64,000 bases of DNA, taken from positions 434,001 to 498,000 of the forward strand of contig NW_020825307.1 of assembly GCF_003286085.1 (NCBI RefSeq), read 5' to 3'. Positions 40,000 to 51,354 of this stretch are shown one piece after another (the first letter of the stretch is position 1; each line of letters starts with the position of its first letter). The translations under genes were made by a program, and so were the position numbers. The stretch comes from Drosophila persimilis (taxonomy: Eukaryota > Arthropoda > Insecta > Diptera > Drosophilidae). Under the pieces are notes generated by a model that was not told the origin of the DNA, did no database searches, and saw nothing but the letters and a program-made list of their open reading frames with translations.

Positions 40000-42900
40000 T
40001 TACTGCCACGGACAGGGACACGGACTCCAGACCATCCGTCCTCCAGTCAATTGGCTGCCCTTCGGATCCGTCGTGCTCAACTTATGATTAACTAAAATCT
40101 ACCCACAGAACACAATAAAAGCTATTAAGCACTGGCTAAGGATCGCACTGGGATGCTGGATGCTGGGATCTTCCGAAAATCGTTTGGACAAAGAATGGGA
40201 GGGGGGAATGGTGACACCTTAACCAGCGACTATTTGGGACACGGAGTTGGTGCGTCGGCGTTTGGTGATTTGTTTCCACAGGCGGCGATTCAGAGATGGC
40301 TTGTCCTATATCAGTGTAGCAATGGGTCAGTGCGATTGGCAAAGGATAATCATGTTTTGTCTGCTTACGTTGTCCTTGCGCGGCGACATTTGTGCCATCT
40401 CCGCGGGTTCGGCTGCCTGTGGCAGCAGGCTGCTCTGACTCTGGGCCTGGGATTGGCTCGGTTGGGGCTGCTCGCCAAGGGCTCCGTCGGAGTGGTTGGG
40501 GGTGCTGCTGCTGCTACTAGCGGTTATCTCAGAGTTGCGACGCTTAATAAAGTTGATTCTGTAAACGGAATAATATTACATTTTCACACGGTCATCATCC
40601 CATAGGTCTTTGAATTTCGGAGCAGTCCAATAATAACAACGTGGAACACCCCTATCGGCTAGTCCCACGCACACTCTATGCCCAAATTTTGATTTTGCAC
40701 TCTCGGGAAGCTACTGGCTCCTATCGGGGTCACCATTATTTGTTTAATCCCTACTGCTAATTTGGCATGGAATAGGACATCGTTAAAGACGTTATTGACG
40801 TCTGTAGGTCGACTTCCGCCCTTAATTGTCGAGATTTTCTGTCTTATTTTTCTACAAGGGGTGCTATTTACATTTGTGACCTTGGTCACCTTTTTGTGAT
40901 AAGATCGCACTTTTAGGGTCCACAAAACTAACAATAACCATAAAACTTTAAGAGGCTTTACACGCGCTATTGATACACTCTCCTAATCTCAAGTTAAACC
41001 CTAAGATGGTTCCCTCCCAATTCACATCAGATTCCGACTCACAATCGCTTCGACTTGTCCACTTCCGTTTCGAGGAATGCTTCAGTCATTGTTGTTGTGG
41101 TACTGGTGGCTACCGCTCCGTCCATCGAAGTAGTACTCATCGTCCTCGTCAGAGAAGCTGCTGCTACTGCTTGGGTGGGCGAGGAAGAGTCGCGTTTCGA
41201 TGCCATCTCCGTCATCACCGTACCCATCGTCATCGTTGCCACCATCGTTGTGGAGGTCGTGGATGTCTCCCTGACTTGACAGCCACTCCTCGATTGAGAC
41301 ATGCAGTATATCTTCTCGCGTCTCGCTAAGATTTCCAGATCGCCTAATTTGCTCCCGCCTCTGCTGGAGCTGCAGGCGGTGCTGTTGTCGGCGCCGCTTC
41401 CGCTCCCGGCGCCGGCTCGACCCGCAGATCCAGAACCGGTCCATGGACCTGGACTGACCTGCTGGCTGCGTGGATCGCCTCCGGCACGAGCTGAACCAGC
41501 GGTACGAGGACTGCCGTGGCTGCTGCTGCTGTGGTTGCTCTGGACGGAGGCCGAGAGCGGACGTGGACGACGGTTCACCGTCGGCGTGTCCATCTTTGAG
41601 TTGCGTTGTTGAGAGTACGATATGACAGCCTCTTTTGGCTGCACCCGATTCGTGGCTGAACGACTCAATAAATCGCGACCCGTCAGACGATGAAATGTGG
41701 AGAGGTCGTGCCTGCAAGGATAACGTTGATAATGTTTATATCGAAACAAATGCGAAGAGGACTGCTCACCCCAGAATAGTTGTTAGATCTGGACCAGGCT
41801 CGTAGCAGATCAAGTCCTCGTCCCCTAGGATGTCGTGATTGAGGGCCAGCCGCATTTCCAGCCTTGGACTTAGACCGCAGCCAGCGTGGGGCGCTGGGGC
41901 AGCGTGTGCCGAACGCTGATCGTCTCCGTTTGCCCCCGCCCCCGCCTTCGCCTGCGCCTGCGCCGGCGCCACCTCCGCTGGTGGTGGCGCCGCTATAGCC
42001 GGGCTGCTCTGACGGTGGGTGGGACTGGGGCTCGCCCGGCTCGGCTTTGGTATCCTCGAGGCTGTTGCTGATGAAATGGCTGAGGCGGGCCTGGGTGCCT
42101 GCCCCAGCAGGCAGGTCTCGATTATCGTTGACGATGGCCGTTTTTGGGACGGTGCCGGCGCCGGCGTAGAGCTGCTGGTAATCGCCGCTGGCATTGTCCT
42201 TGACCCGGTAGCGATTGGGCCCGAAGCGCTGGCGGCGTCGCCGACAGCCGCCGAGGAGCCACTGTCAGCAGTAGCGCCAGATTTTCTTTGAGGTGGCTCC
42301 TGTGGGCACACAAGATGGGGTCAAAGGCAAGTAGGATCGCAGGGCTGGAGGATTGGACTCACCGTTTTGGGTGGGGCAGCGCTTAGATTGGTCTGCGTGA
42401 GCAGCAAGCGACGCGGAGGCGGCGGCGGTGGTATAAACCTCGCTGGCCTTCCGCTGGCTCTGCCTCCGGAGCTCGTAGTGTCGCTCCCGCTGCTGGTTGT
42501 TGTAGTAGTCGACGAGGGAGCTCGACTCGCCGTCGTCATCGACGTCCTGCCCGTTGTCGCTGCTGCAGCCGGAGGCGGAGGCGGCCGAGATGATGGCGTC
42601 GTGGTGGAGTTCTCTTTCTCTATCTCTGGGCCTGGACCTGGCCCTGGCCCACTGATCGTAGCTGGCATCGTGTACGACCTCGTCGTGTGCGATGCGGCTG
42701 TCAAGGGTATAGAGGGGCGCTGATCGAGCAGATACTCGCAGGATAAGGCCACCACTGGCGGTGGACCCACTCGTTGTACTGGTGGTGGTCGTGGTGATGG
42801 TTCCATCTGCGTGGTTATGGCCGTAGTGGGCAGCAGCATGGTAGTGAGCAACGGACGTGGCCCCAGGTTCGGTTGCAATCTCTGCTGTTGATACCCCAGA

Positions 42901-45900
42901 TGCCCCTGCTCCAGCTCCAGCTCCTGCTCCAGCTCCTTTTGATGCTGATGCTGATGCTGATGCTGATGCTCCTCCTCCGGATCCTCCTCCCGATCCGGCA
43001 CCACTGGGGCTGCCTCGTCGCTTGAGCTTCCAGCTGAATCCTCTAGGTAGTGGCCATTTGTCGTTGCTTCCCCCTACCAATTGTTGGGAATAGAATTCAA
43101 CTAATCAATTCTGGTTTAGATAGAGCTTCCTGCTTGCAGTTTGCGCTTTGCGCCTGGCGCTTAATGTGGATGTTGATGTTGATGTTGATGTGGATGTTCT
43201 GAGGATTCTGAGTGGATGCGGTTCGGTGGTGCGTTGGCGGTACGGAATTTCGATTTATCGGATTGGGGATTGGAGTTCAATTTGGAGATCGGTGGATCGG
43301 TGAGCGGTCGTCAATCGTTCTCGCTGTCATCGTCTCTGTTGTCGTCGTCCCCGTCCAGGCGTGTGATGGTTATGAGCTCGCAATATTGCAGTATTGGCTA
43401 AAGCTTCACTAATTTCACTACGACTTTCTATTTGATATATGTACGAGTATACACACAATGCCAGTTAACGATAGCGATATCAATAGCGACAACGATAACG
43501 ATAACGATTAGTTTAAGAAACAACAAGTTTAATTAAGTTACACAAAAATACATGAAAATAGCGTTCAGAAAGATTGCGGCAGGCAAAAGGTACAGTTTAC
43601 ACACAACAAATATGAATATATAGTGTAAATACAGATAAATGATTGTTCGATTGTTTGATTGTTTGATTGATGATGGTGCGGAGATGGTGGTGGATTTATC
43701 GATGGATGTAGATGAGCGATAGAGCGAGTTGCAGTCGTTGGTGGTGTGGCATATGAAAATAAAAGTATAGACAAAATAGAAAGACAAACCAAAGTGAATT
43801 CAAGTTAGTTCATTGAGTGTTTGATAGATAGCTAAATTGATGGTTGTCTTAGGCTACATGCAGGTGGAATCATATGCAGATCATCGCTTCGGAATACCTC
43901 TACAAAGTGATACTATATGCCATATAGAGTAGGCGCTATAGCTCTTTGCAGGGGCATTTCCGCTTCGGTGCACCGAAGACTTCTGTCTCTATTGTTTTTG
44001 CTTTTGAGGTGGACACTGTACAGTTGCTTCAGGCAAGGACGGCACTGCCATGCATGACATTGCGCCGCGCCAGTGTTGCCATGCAGAAGAATCGCACAAG
44101 AAAGATTGAGCATGTTGTTTTTGGTTTGGTTTTTTGTTTGTTTTGGTTTTGATTTTGGGATTTGCTGTAATAACGACCCACCTTTTTGATGTCATCGCTG
44201 TCCTGCTGGGTTTTCTCTTCGTCGCTCTCGGTCTCCTCCTCGAAAAGGGGCTCAAGACGACGTCTAAGCATGACATGTATCGATATACGGTTACGATATA
44301 CGGTTCGATACGATTCGATAATACGTATGATGGTATGTATGGCGTATAGTATGTAAACGAATTTCAATTTGAATTTAGCAATATTTGATCGATGTTTTGA
44401 TTGGATTCGATATATGAATGTGTGTTTGTGTGTGTCGATGACATAGTACTCGTAAATGATGCATCAATTTTTGAATAGATATACAAATTATATATGTATG
44501 TATATATATAGATAGTAGATACAAGGATACACTACATAAAGAGAAAGACTATCCGCCCTTTCGTGTCCGTTGGTCGTTGGTCCTCGATACTTGATCTGGC
44601 TATGGCTATGACTAGAGTCTAAAGCTAACCCGAAAATGATTGAGCAATACTATAGAGAGATGGATGTACGAGTAGATACACAGATACGAATCGAATTGGG
44701 TTTTGGGCGGGTGTGGGTGTGGATGTGGTTGGTTGGGGTGAAACGAATGGAAACGAAAGAAAAACACCTGTAAAAGCTACGAAAGAAAGTGTCCAAAGGA
44801 ATACACAAAAGAAGAGAATTCGTTTACTTAGTTAGAGTAGGGCTAATGGAGGTACTATCTCTAGAGTTTTTATCTATACGATATACGAGTATTGTATTGT
44901 ATTGTATTGTATTGAATATACGAGTTTACGAGTAGATGGGCTCATGTCTGGCTGCATACTGATGCGGCTTTAGCTGCTTATGGGTCTAGTCTAGTGGCTC
45001 TACCAGCTGTGTGTGTGTGTCGCATAAGAGTATTATAGCTAGGAGAGGATTCGGACTCGGATTCGGGACTCCACTCCACCCTACATACCGTGGCAGCAGT
45101 CCCCTTATGGTGCTGGCCGTCATCGGCGGGGCCATCAGCAGCTCGTCCATCATCAGCTCCGTGTCATCGTCATCGTTCAGCGAGGTGCTCGACTTGGTGG
45201 GTGACTAAAGTGCAGTGAAAAGATTATTCGATCGCAGTTCCCTATGAAGGCACTGCATCTTACCGAATGTGTGTTCTCCGAGTTGATCAGCTGCATGTCG
45301 TTGTCTTCGTTGTCCCCGCCACTGGTGGGCGTGCCCCACACCTCCTCGCCGCTGGTTGCCCCCGAGGTGCACTCGTCCATCTGCTCATCCGTCTCGGAGG
45401 TGGCCGTCTGCTGAGGCTGCTCCTGGGGATCTTCGGCACTCCAGCGACCCAAGTACTTGTCGATGAAGGCGCGCGACTCTTCGAAAAAGGACATCTTGTC
45501 GGAGACAAAAGCCCCAGCCCGATTGGTCCAGGCTCCACTCGCCAGCACATCCCCATTGACCATGGCACGCGCTGGAGTCGAGCTGGAGCACCCGACCAAT
45601 TCGTTAAGGTTTTGTGCCAGCGCCTTGTCCGAGGCTGCGTCGTCTTCATCCTCGTCCTCATCATCATCGTCCACATCGTCGTTGTGGGTGCTGTCGTCGT
45701 GGCCATTGGAGGTGTATTGCTCTAGGTCGTCGTCCAGCTCGTCGGCCTCGTCCATGCGATCGTCAGAGGGCAGCTTCTCCAGACTGGACATCGTGCCGAA
45801 GCGTCTCAGTGCGTTGGTCATGGGCCTGTACGGAGGTTCCTCGTCCAGCGGCGACTCGTCGCACGAGTCCTCAGGTATGTTCTCAATGATCGCCTGGCGC

Positions 45901-48262
45901 GGCTGCTTCGTTGTAGTGGTGGCCGTGCTAGTCGTGGCCACTCCACCCACTGGCGCTTCCGCTCCTCCTCCGCTGTTGTCCCACACATGAGTGCTCGTCT
46001 TGGTAAGCACGGCGTCGGGCGTTGGTGGCACCACGGCTATTGTGGGGGCGTCATTAGGTTCTTCCCTCTGATGGAGGACTGAAGGTGGCACCCGCTCCCC
46101 TTGCCCACACAGCTTGGCCGCCGGCGCAAACTGGGCCAGTCCAATCAGCACCAGCGACAGCTGCTCATCCTCCTGCCGCTGTGCCGCTCTCACTGCGGCT
46201 GAGGCTGCGGCTGCTGAGGATGAGGATGTGGTGGTGGCGGTCTGTTTGGGCGACTCCAGGAGCTTGCAGGTCTGGTGCTCCATCTTGTCCGGCGAGAGTT
46301 GGGCGTGCGTGAAGTCCTCAGGAGTGCAGCGGCAGTGGCAGGCGGCATATTTGGCTGGTGACCCCGACACCGAGCCGGATCCTCCCGATCCCACAGAGTG
46401 CGGGTGGGCTGTTCGTTCGCTGCTGCGCATGATCCGTGCCGTCTCAGTGATCGTCACTATTGCCTTGACCTGCTGGTTGGCCCGTGGCCTTGCGGGTTCT
46501 TGGCACATCTGGGCCACGATGCGAGTGCGTCGCGGTGGTGGCAACGGCTTCGGTGAACCGCCTGAGCAATGGCCATTTGCTATAGCCATTGGTGGAGTCA
46601 CCGTTGCCCCCGATGTCACCGATGCCACCGATGCCACCGCCGTTGGCTGAGGATCTAGAATTCGTAGTTTGGAGCCATCGCCGGCGCTGCTGCTGCTGTT
46701 GGGAATGGCGCCAACGCTCTCGTCCGTGGCCTCTGATTGGGAGAGGGACAGTTCGTCGGTGATCAGCTGGGCTACATCGCTCTCCGTATCGCCGGTCTCC
46801 CGGCGACTGCTGCTAGCGACTACCTTCGATGACAGCTCCCCCGTGATTGTGCTGCTGGACATGCTGGTCACGCTGCTCGTTCCGGTGCCTGCTCCCGTGC
46901 CCGTGCCCGTGCCCGTTCCCGTGCCCGATCCCGTTCCCCCAGCCATCCCGTTAAGCTTACAGCATCGGTTCGGCGAGGACTGGCTGTGCTGCACCTTGAG
47001 GGAGTTGCAGAGGAGAACGGGCGTGGAGCCGGAGTTATTGATGCCAGCGGCACCGGCACGACCGCCGCCGGGGCCGCTCTGCTGGCAATTCTTGTGGCAG
47101 TGTCGGCAAACGGCCAGCTTGTCCAGCACAATGGGGCTCGAGCGTACTGTAATCTACAGGGACGGATGCGGAAGATAAAGCAGGGGTTAGCGGGTTATCG
47201 GGCTAGCGGTTACTGGGAGGCGACAGGTGGTCTTTCGACTTTGAGTGGGTGGGATTTTTTACTGAATACCTATTATATGGGGACTGGATTTAGATTTTTG
47301 TGTAGTATCGATTATGGAAAGACATTTTTAATGGGTGGACTTTGAGTGGATCGATGTGGATCGCATGCGAAACTATGGCGCGATTTTTCATAGCATACTT
47401 TCCGGCGGGGTACCAGAAATGATTTCCTCTCACCTGACTGTCCGATGTGGTGCTGTGCGACTGACTGATTTGACTGGTCACACCCTCTGCCTCCGAGTAG
47501 ATGTCCGAGGCGGCGCTCATGCTGAGCTCCTCAACGCCGCTGAGTCGCTTGCCACCGAAGTTCGGCTTGGCCGACATGGCGCCGTTCTCCTTGGCCAGGT
47601 TGAGCTCCTTGGTGCGCTTCTCGAGCTGCTGCCGCGTCCAATACGTGATGCGCTCGTCCTGCTCACTGTCGCTGTTGAAGATCAGCTGCTCGTCCTCGGC
47701 GGTGATGTTCTCCTGGGAGCGGGCGATGGCCGCCAGTCGGGCCTGCTGCTGCTGCTTGTCCAGCTGGCCCTTCATCCAGTTGGCCAGGTGCAGGGCGCTC
47801 GACTTCGGCGTGCCGGTCTTGTTCAAAATGCGGCACTTCTCGTCGATCAACAGCTCGATCTGCTCCACGGCATGGCCGTGTGCGTGTGTGTGTGTGTGTC
47901 CGTGGGCGTGGCCAGCGGAGGCGGCCGCCCCTGGTCCACCGGTGTGGGTATGGCCGTGAGAGCTGTTACGCTGCTGCAAAAATAATGGAGTGTAAGTGAC
48001 TGCGTGGCCCGTGTCTTACCTGGGCCGGAGAACGGGAACGGTTACGGGAAGAGGAACTGGAACTGGAACACCACCACGCCGCCCACAACCCACCCACCGC
48101 TGCCCGAACGCTGCCCAAACGCTGTTCGAACGCTGCCCGAACGCTGCCCGAACGACGCCCGAAGGCTGCCCGAACGCTGCTTGGCAAATTAAAATTTGTG
48201 ATGGGCTCATTGGAACATTTGGAATAGTTTTCCAAGTCGGAGGGTCTTAGATTCTCTTGCAT
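40000..48262 (-). CDS. Large disordered protein of unknown function
   Basis: Ten exons join in one open frame of 1689 aa: 48262-48020, 47973-47434, 47153-45264, 45204-45089, 44263-44182, 43073-42363, 42299-41770, 41711-41043, 40558-40369 and 40098-40000. All junctions are GT-AG with matching phase. I do not recognise the family. Visible features are a His-rich GHTHT stretch, the helical segment IELLIDEKCRILNKTG...WMKGQLDKQQQQ, and TYWTRQQLEKRTKELNLAKENG-like charged helices. A CRHCHKNC cysteine cluster, MSFFEESRAFIDKYLGRW, acidic runs, polyproline FIPPPPPPRR and an SRIPKPS motif of the SxIP type (microtubule plus-end binding) follow. The first exon is the weakest, because it holds a 12-bp tandem repeat. 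This unit lies 3 kb downstream of PsGEF on the same strand and could be an extension of that locus rather than a separate gene. Confidence 0.7.
42363..43073 (-). other. Exon open in two frames
   Basis: Besides the frame that joins the flanking exons, the -1 neighbour frame is also open across the whole exon. It reads KWPLPRGFSWKLKRRG near the start and DVDDDGESSSLVDYYNNQQR near the end, with strongly C/G-ending codons. It would leave through the same donor in phase 1 and then meet TGA followed by C in the next exon. I annotate the continuous frame as coding and flag the second as a possible dual-coding region. Confidence 0.4.
44182..44263 (-). other. 82-nt exon, possible frame-switching cassette
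   Basis: This exon of the 1689-aa protein encodes RRLEPLFEEETESDEEK and onward to DDIKK. It has good acceptor and donor sequences. Its length is not a multiple of three, so skipping it changes the downstream frame. Confidence 0.6.
46884..46935 (-). repeat. In-frame GT-coding hexamer repeat
   Basis: A run of about eight near-identical hexamers (CCCGTG on the plus strand) encodes Gly-Thr repeats inside the large third exon of the 1689-aa frame. Being a hexamer, it can change length without breaking the frame. Confidence 0.8.
48100..48180. repeat. 12-bp minisatellite, CGAACGCTGCCC units
   Basis: Seven imperfect copies. In the minus-strand frame they encode recurrent GSVRAAF-like units within the putative first coding exon of the 48-40 kb gene, which weakens confidence that this exon is translated. 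Confidence 0.85.
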
Positions 48263-49508
48263 TTTTGCTTTTGCTTTTGCTTGGATTATCTTTTGCTTTT
48301 GCTTTGTTTTTGTTTCTCTTTTTGCTTTGCTTTGCTTTGACTTTTGAGGTTAGTTTGTTGCTTTTGCATTTGCTTTTGCCTTTGGCTGAGATCTTTGATC
48401 GATAGATTCAACGGAGAAACGGAACGGAAAGGAAATAATAATACTCGTACGACCTTCTTTTTGCTTTGATTAAAAACGCTTGCTCTCTTGCTCTCTCTTG
48501 GAAGTTGGTAATTTGATTTTCTAGTGGGGGGAAGATTGTGGGGCGAATACAAAACGGCACATCTAACGGCTATAAAAATGGTTAACGGTAAACAGTTAAC
48601 GGGAAATGTAAAGGTACAGTTACAGTTACAGTTACAGTTACAGTTACAAACGACAACAACAAATAAGCGGTTTAAGATTCAAAAGTTGAAAGATTGGAGG
48701 TGGAAAATTGAAGTTGGAAATTGGAAATTAGAGAAGAATTAGTAAAAGAAGCAATTCGAACTTAAAACTAAAATTGAGTCCATCACAATTTTTAATTTAT
48801 CAATTTTGGTTTTCTCTTGGTGTTTTCTTTTTTGGTTTTGTTCTTGTTTTGTTTTGTTTTGTTTTTTGTTTCTGGGAAAATTGATCTTGTTTCGGTTTTG
48901 CTTTAGGATCGACCAATTTTTGTAAGCGCAGGATTTGACCAGGATCTAGATAAATGCGGAGCGATATTGGGCAACGTTTTGAATGAGTGCTCGGTGGGTT
49001 TCTACTTGGTTAACTCTTTAGTTTTGTTTTGTTTCTTTTGTTATTTTGGTTTTTTTTTTTGAATGAAATAAAAAGAACAGCACAAGCGTTTTTAGTCAAA
49101 GAATCATTTGGTTTTTTATTTTTTTTTATTATTATTATTTGAATGCATCTCGTTTCTCATCGCAATCGCAATCTCAATCTCTAAGTCGATATCGATCCTC
49201 TCGTGTTACGAGTATGTAAAGTGGCAAAAAACATCAAATCAAAAATTTCTAGACGTACATACAGATTACATATAATACGAATATGAATGAATATGTAGAT
49301 GTATATACTGTATACTATATACTATATACTATATATGGTGTATAGAGAGATACATATTTTGGTTATTGCTCAAGGCACACCCGAAAACCGAGCCGCAAAA
49401 GACCACGCGGCGTATGCTTGATACTCCTTGATACCATAATCCGTTAAAACTTGCCACAGACGTAGACGTACAGGTGTGTGCGTGTATAAAGGTTAGACCG
49501 GAGACTAG
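48263..49508. other. AT-rich noncoding spacer
   Basis: No coding exon seen. It holds an ACAGTT hexamer run (48613-48647), long T-rich runs and AATAAA signals on the minus strand (TTTATT at 49115-49120 and 49125-49130) that could terminate the transcript using the 49.5 kb exon. Confidence 0.45.
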
Positions 49509-49596
49509 CTAAGAGTCGCTAGAACGTCCTGGCTGGACGGCCTCGCACAGCGGTGCCCCCCGTAAAGGGCAAACACTGCCCTGCCCAACAATTATT
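49509..49596 (-). other. Candidate alternative last exon of PsGEF
   Basis: A T-rich acceptor (TTTCTTCCTTCAG) precedes an 88-nt exon reading IIVGQGSVCPLRGAP then LCEAVQPGRSSDS and a stop. It needs entry in phase 2, which is exactly the exit phase of the PsGEF exon ending at 52622. Minus-strand AATAAA signals lie about 380-395 nt downstream. This could replace the 398-residue tail after the PH domain with 28 residues. There is no direct transcript evidence. Confidence 0.3.
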
Positions 49597-51113
49597 CTGA
49601 AGGAAGAAACTATGTTTACAATATTTCCCCCAAAATAATGCCCACTGTGCGAGCCCTCAGATGAATGAATGTGTAAGTGAATTGGGAATGAATGGGTGGT
49701 ATCTACATGGAGTCTTTTAAAAGGCAACAAAGTGCTTGTCATTGATAATTGACCTCGATATCGACAGATGGATCAGATACATATGTATGTATGAACGAGT
49801 GGGTTCCCCTTCCATCCAGCCAAGAGCCCTGCGACGACTGAGCAAAGTTTCATTACAGCTATAGACATAGGTTTATATAGTGTGTACTAGCTAGACGTAC
49901 TATTATAGTATATACACTATATACTATATTGTATGTTATGTATTCTATTCTATAAGGAAGATGTTTGAACAGTTTGAATTGCTTTCGGGATCGGGGATCG
50001 GGGATTGGGGAATCGGGAATCGGGAATCGAATCTAAGAATGGCAACAATATTTGGCTAATGTTTAACTTAGAATACGAGAGGGTTCCGCGTCCCGATCTA
50101 GATACAGGCTAAGGTAATATAACAACAGCAATAACAGTAATAAATTTTCAATTTGGCTACAAAATGGAAGCATTTTTTAACACTAGATATAATAATTTGT
50201 TTGGTTTTTTTCATTTTCATTTTGATTTTCATTTCGATTTTGTTGGATTGGCAGAAAAGTCTCAATCAAAATGGATAATACGAATTGGAGCGACTAGGAG
50301 AGTATGGAATATATGTATGTATATCGTATATAATGTATAAACGTCTTGTAAAACGATCTCGTCCCCCTCGAGAGTGTGCTTGGGGCGTTCTTTTTTCTTG
50401 CTTCAAGTAGGTGCGTGTATATTTGACTAGCTATAGTTATAAGGTATGGCTATATTGTAACAAATGTACTCTAAGTGGGTATAAGTATATGTGACTATAA
50501 GTGGTAAGAATTAAGTACTAGCGTTACACACACTTACAACATTGGTGTATTGAATAACGAGCATCGTCTTGGGCACTCTTCGTAGTGATACCTACTATTT
50601 ACACTCGATTCAGAATCGACTTGGATGGAACAAACACGATTACAACGGAGGGCTCTCAACGGGGCTATAATTATACGTACATACTCGTATGTATGTACAT
50701 CGGTTCTGTGTCGGTGTCTAATTATATGTATATATGTATGTACAATGCGCAAAGCGAGCAAGATGGAGAGGCATAGCAAGGGTATAGGCACGTATGTACA
50801 ATACTCCAGGGATATTCGTAGTCTCACATCTCACTCATGGCCATTCGATTGATCATCGAGTAATGGAAGACGAGTACCCATGAGCACCCATGAGTACCCA
50901 TGCACGAGTACGACTACGAGTACGAGTACGAGTAGGAGTACGAGTATAATCCAGTACCCGTTTTCCTCAAACTTCAAACTGTGTCGCAGCCAGTGACTGT
51001 TCGAGTACAAAGCAAGTCTAGCAAAAAGGGAGTTGCAGCTGGAGTTGGCCAAAAGCAAGGCCACAACCAGAACCAGAAGCAGACCAATCAAGAGGGAACA
51101 GCCGATGAGGTAG

Positions 51114-51154
<41 letters not shown>

Positions 51155-51354
51155 GAGTAGAATAAGGGTAAGGGTAAGCGTAAGGGTATCGGTTAAGGGT
51201 AAGGGTGGATCAGTGGTAGTTTGTCGGTAAGCTCGTCGATTCAAAGATTGTCCATGGTCGGGAAGCAGGGGTCTTCTTGGAGCCCAGGGTCATCCCGATC
51301 TCCCGGGACCATCGTCGCAGTGGCGGTGGCGTCCGTCTGAAGCCAAAAGTCAAA
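49597..51354. other. PsGEF 3' flank
   Basis: Probably the 3' UTR of the long PsGEF transcript. It holds a GA microsatellite (51115-51157), telomere-like GGGTAA repeats (51161-51208), GAGTAC repeats (50904-50956) and many TACATATG-type motifs. One minus-strand frame here (51244-50831) is hydrophobic by composition, but I do not support it as a gene. Confidence 0.5.
51115..51157. repeat. GA microsatellite
   Basis: A pure GA run of about 35 bp with one AGATAG interruption, in the predicted PsGEF 3' UTR. Confidence 0.9.

Noticed and set aside
48613..48647. Regular repeats that might suggest a CRISPR array
   Set aside because: Six-base ACAGTT units without spacers; eukaryotic microsatellite.
50831..51244. 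Minus-strand 137-residue frame with a hydrophobic, membrane-like stretch
   Set aside because: Its hydrophobicity comes from GA/CT and CCAGAA-type simple repeats read as Leu/Val/Ser. No splice sites or start context; better explained as PsGEF 3' UTR.
51210..51354. Extra PsGEF C-terminal exon reading TMVPGDRDDPG to DNL-stop after an acceptor-like TTGGCTTCAG
   Set aside because: The intron from the preceding exon would be only about 23 nt, below the fly minimum, and no other donor fits. The stop at 51355 is accepted.
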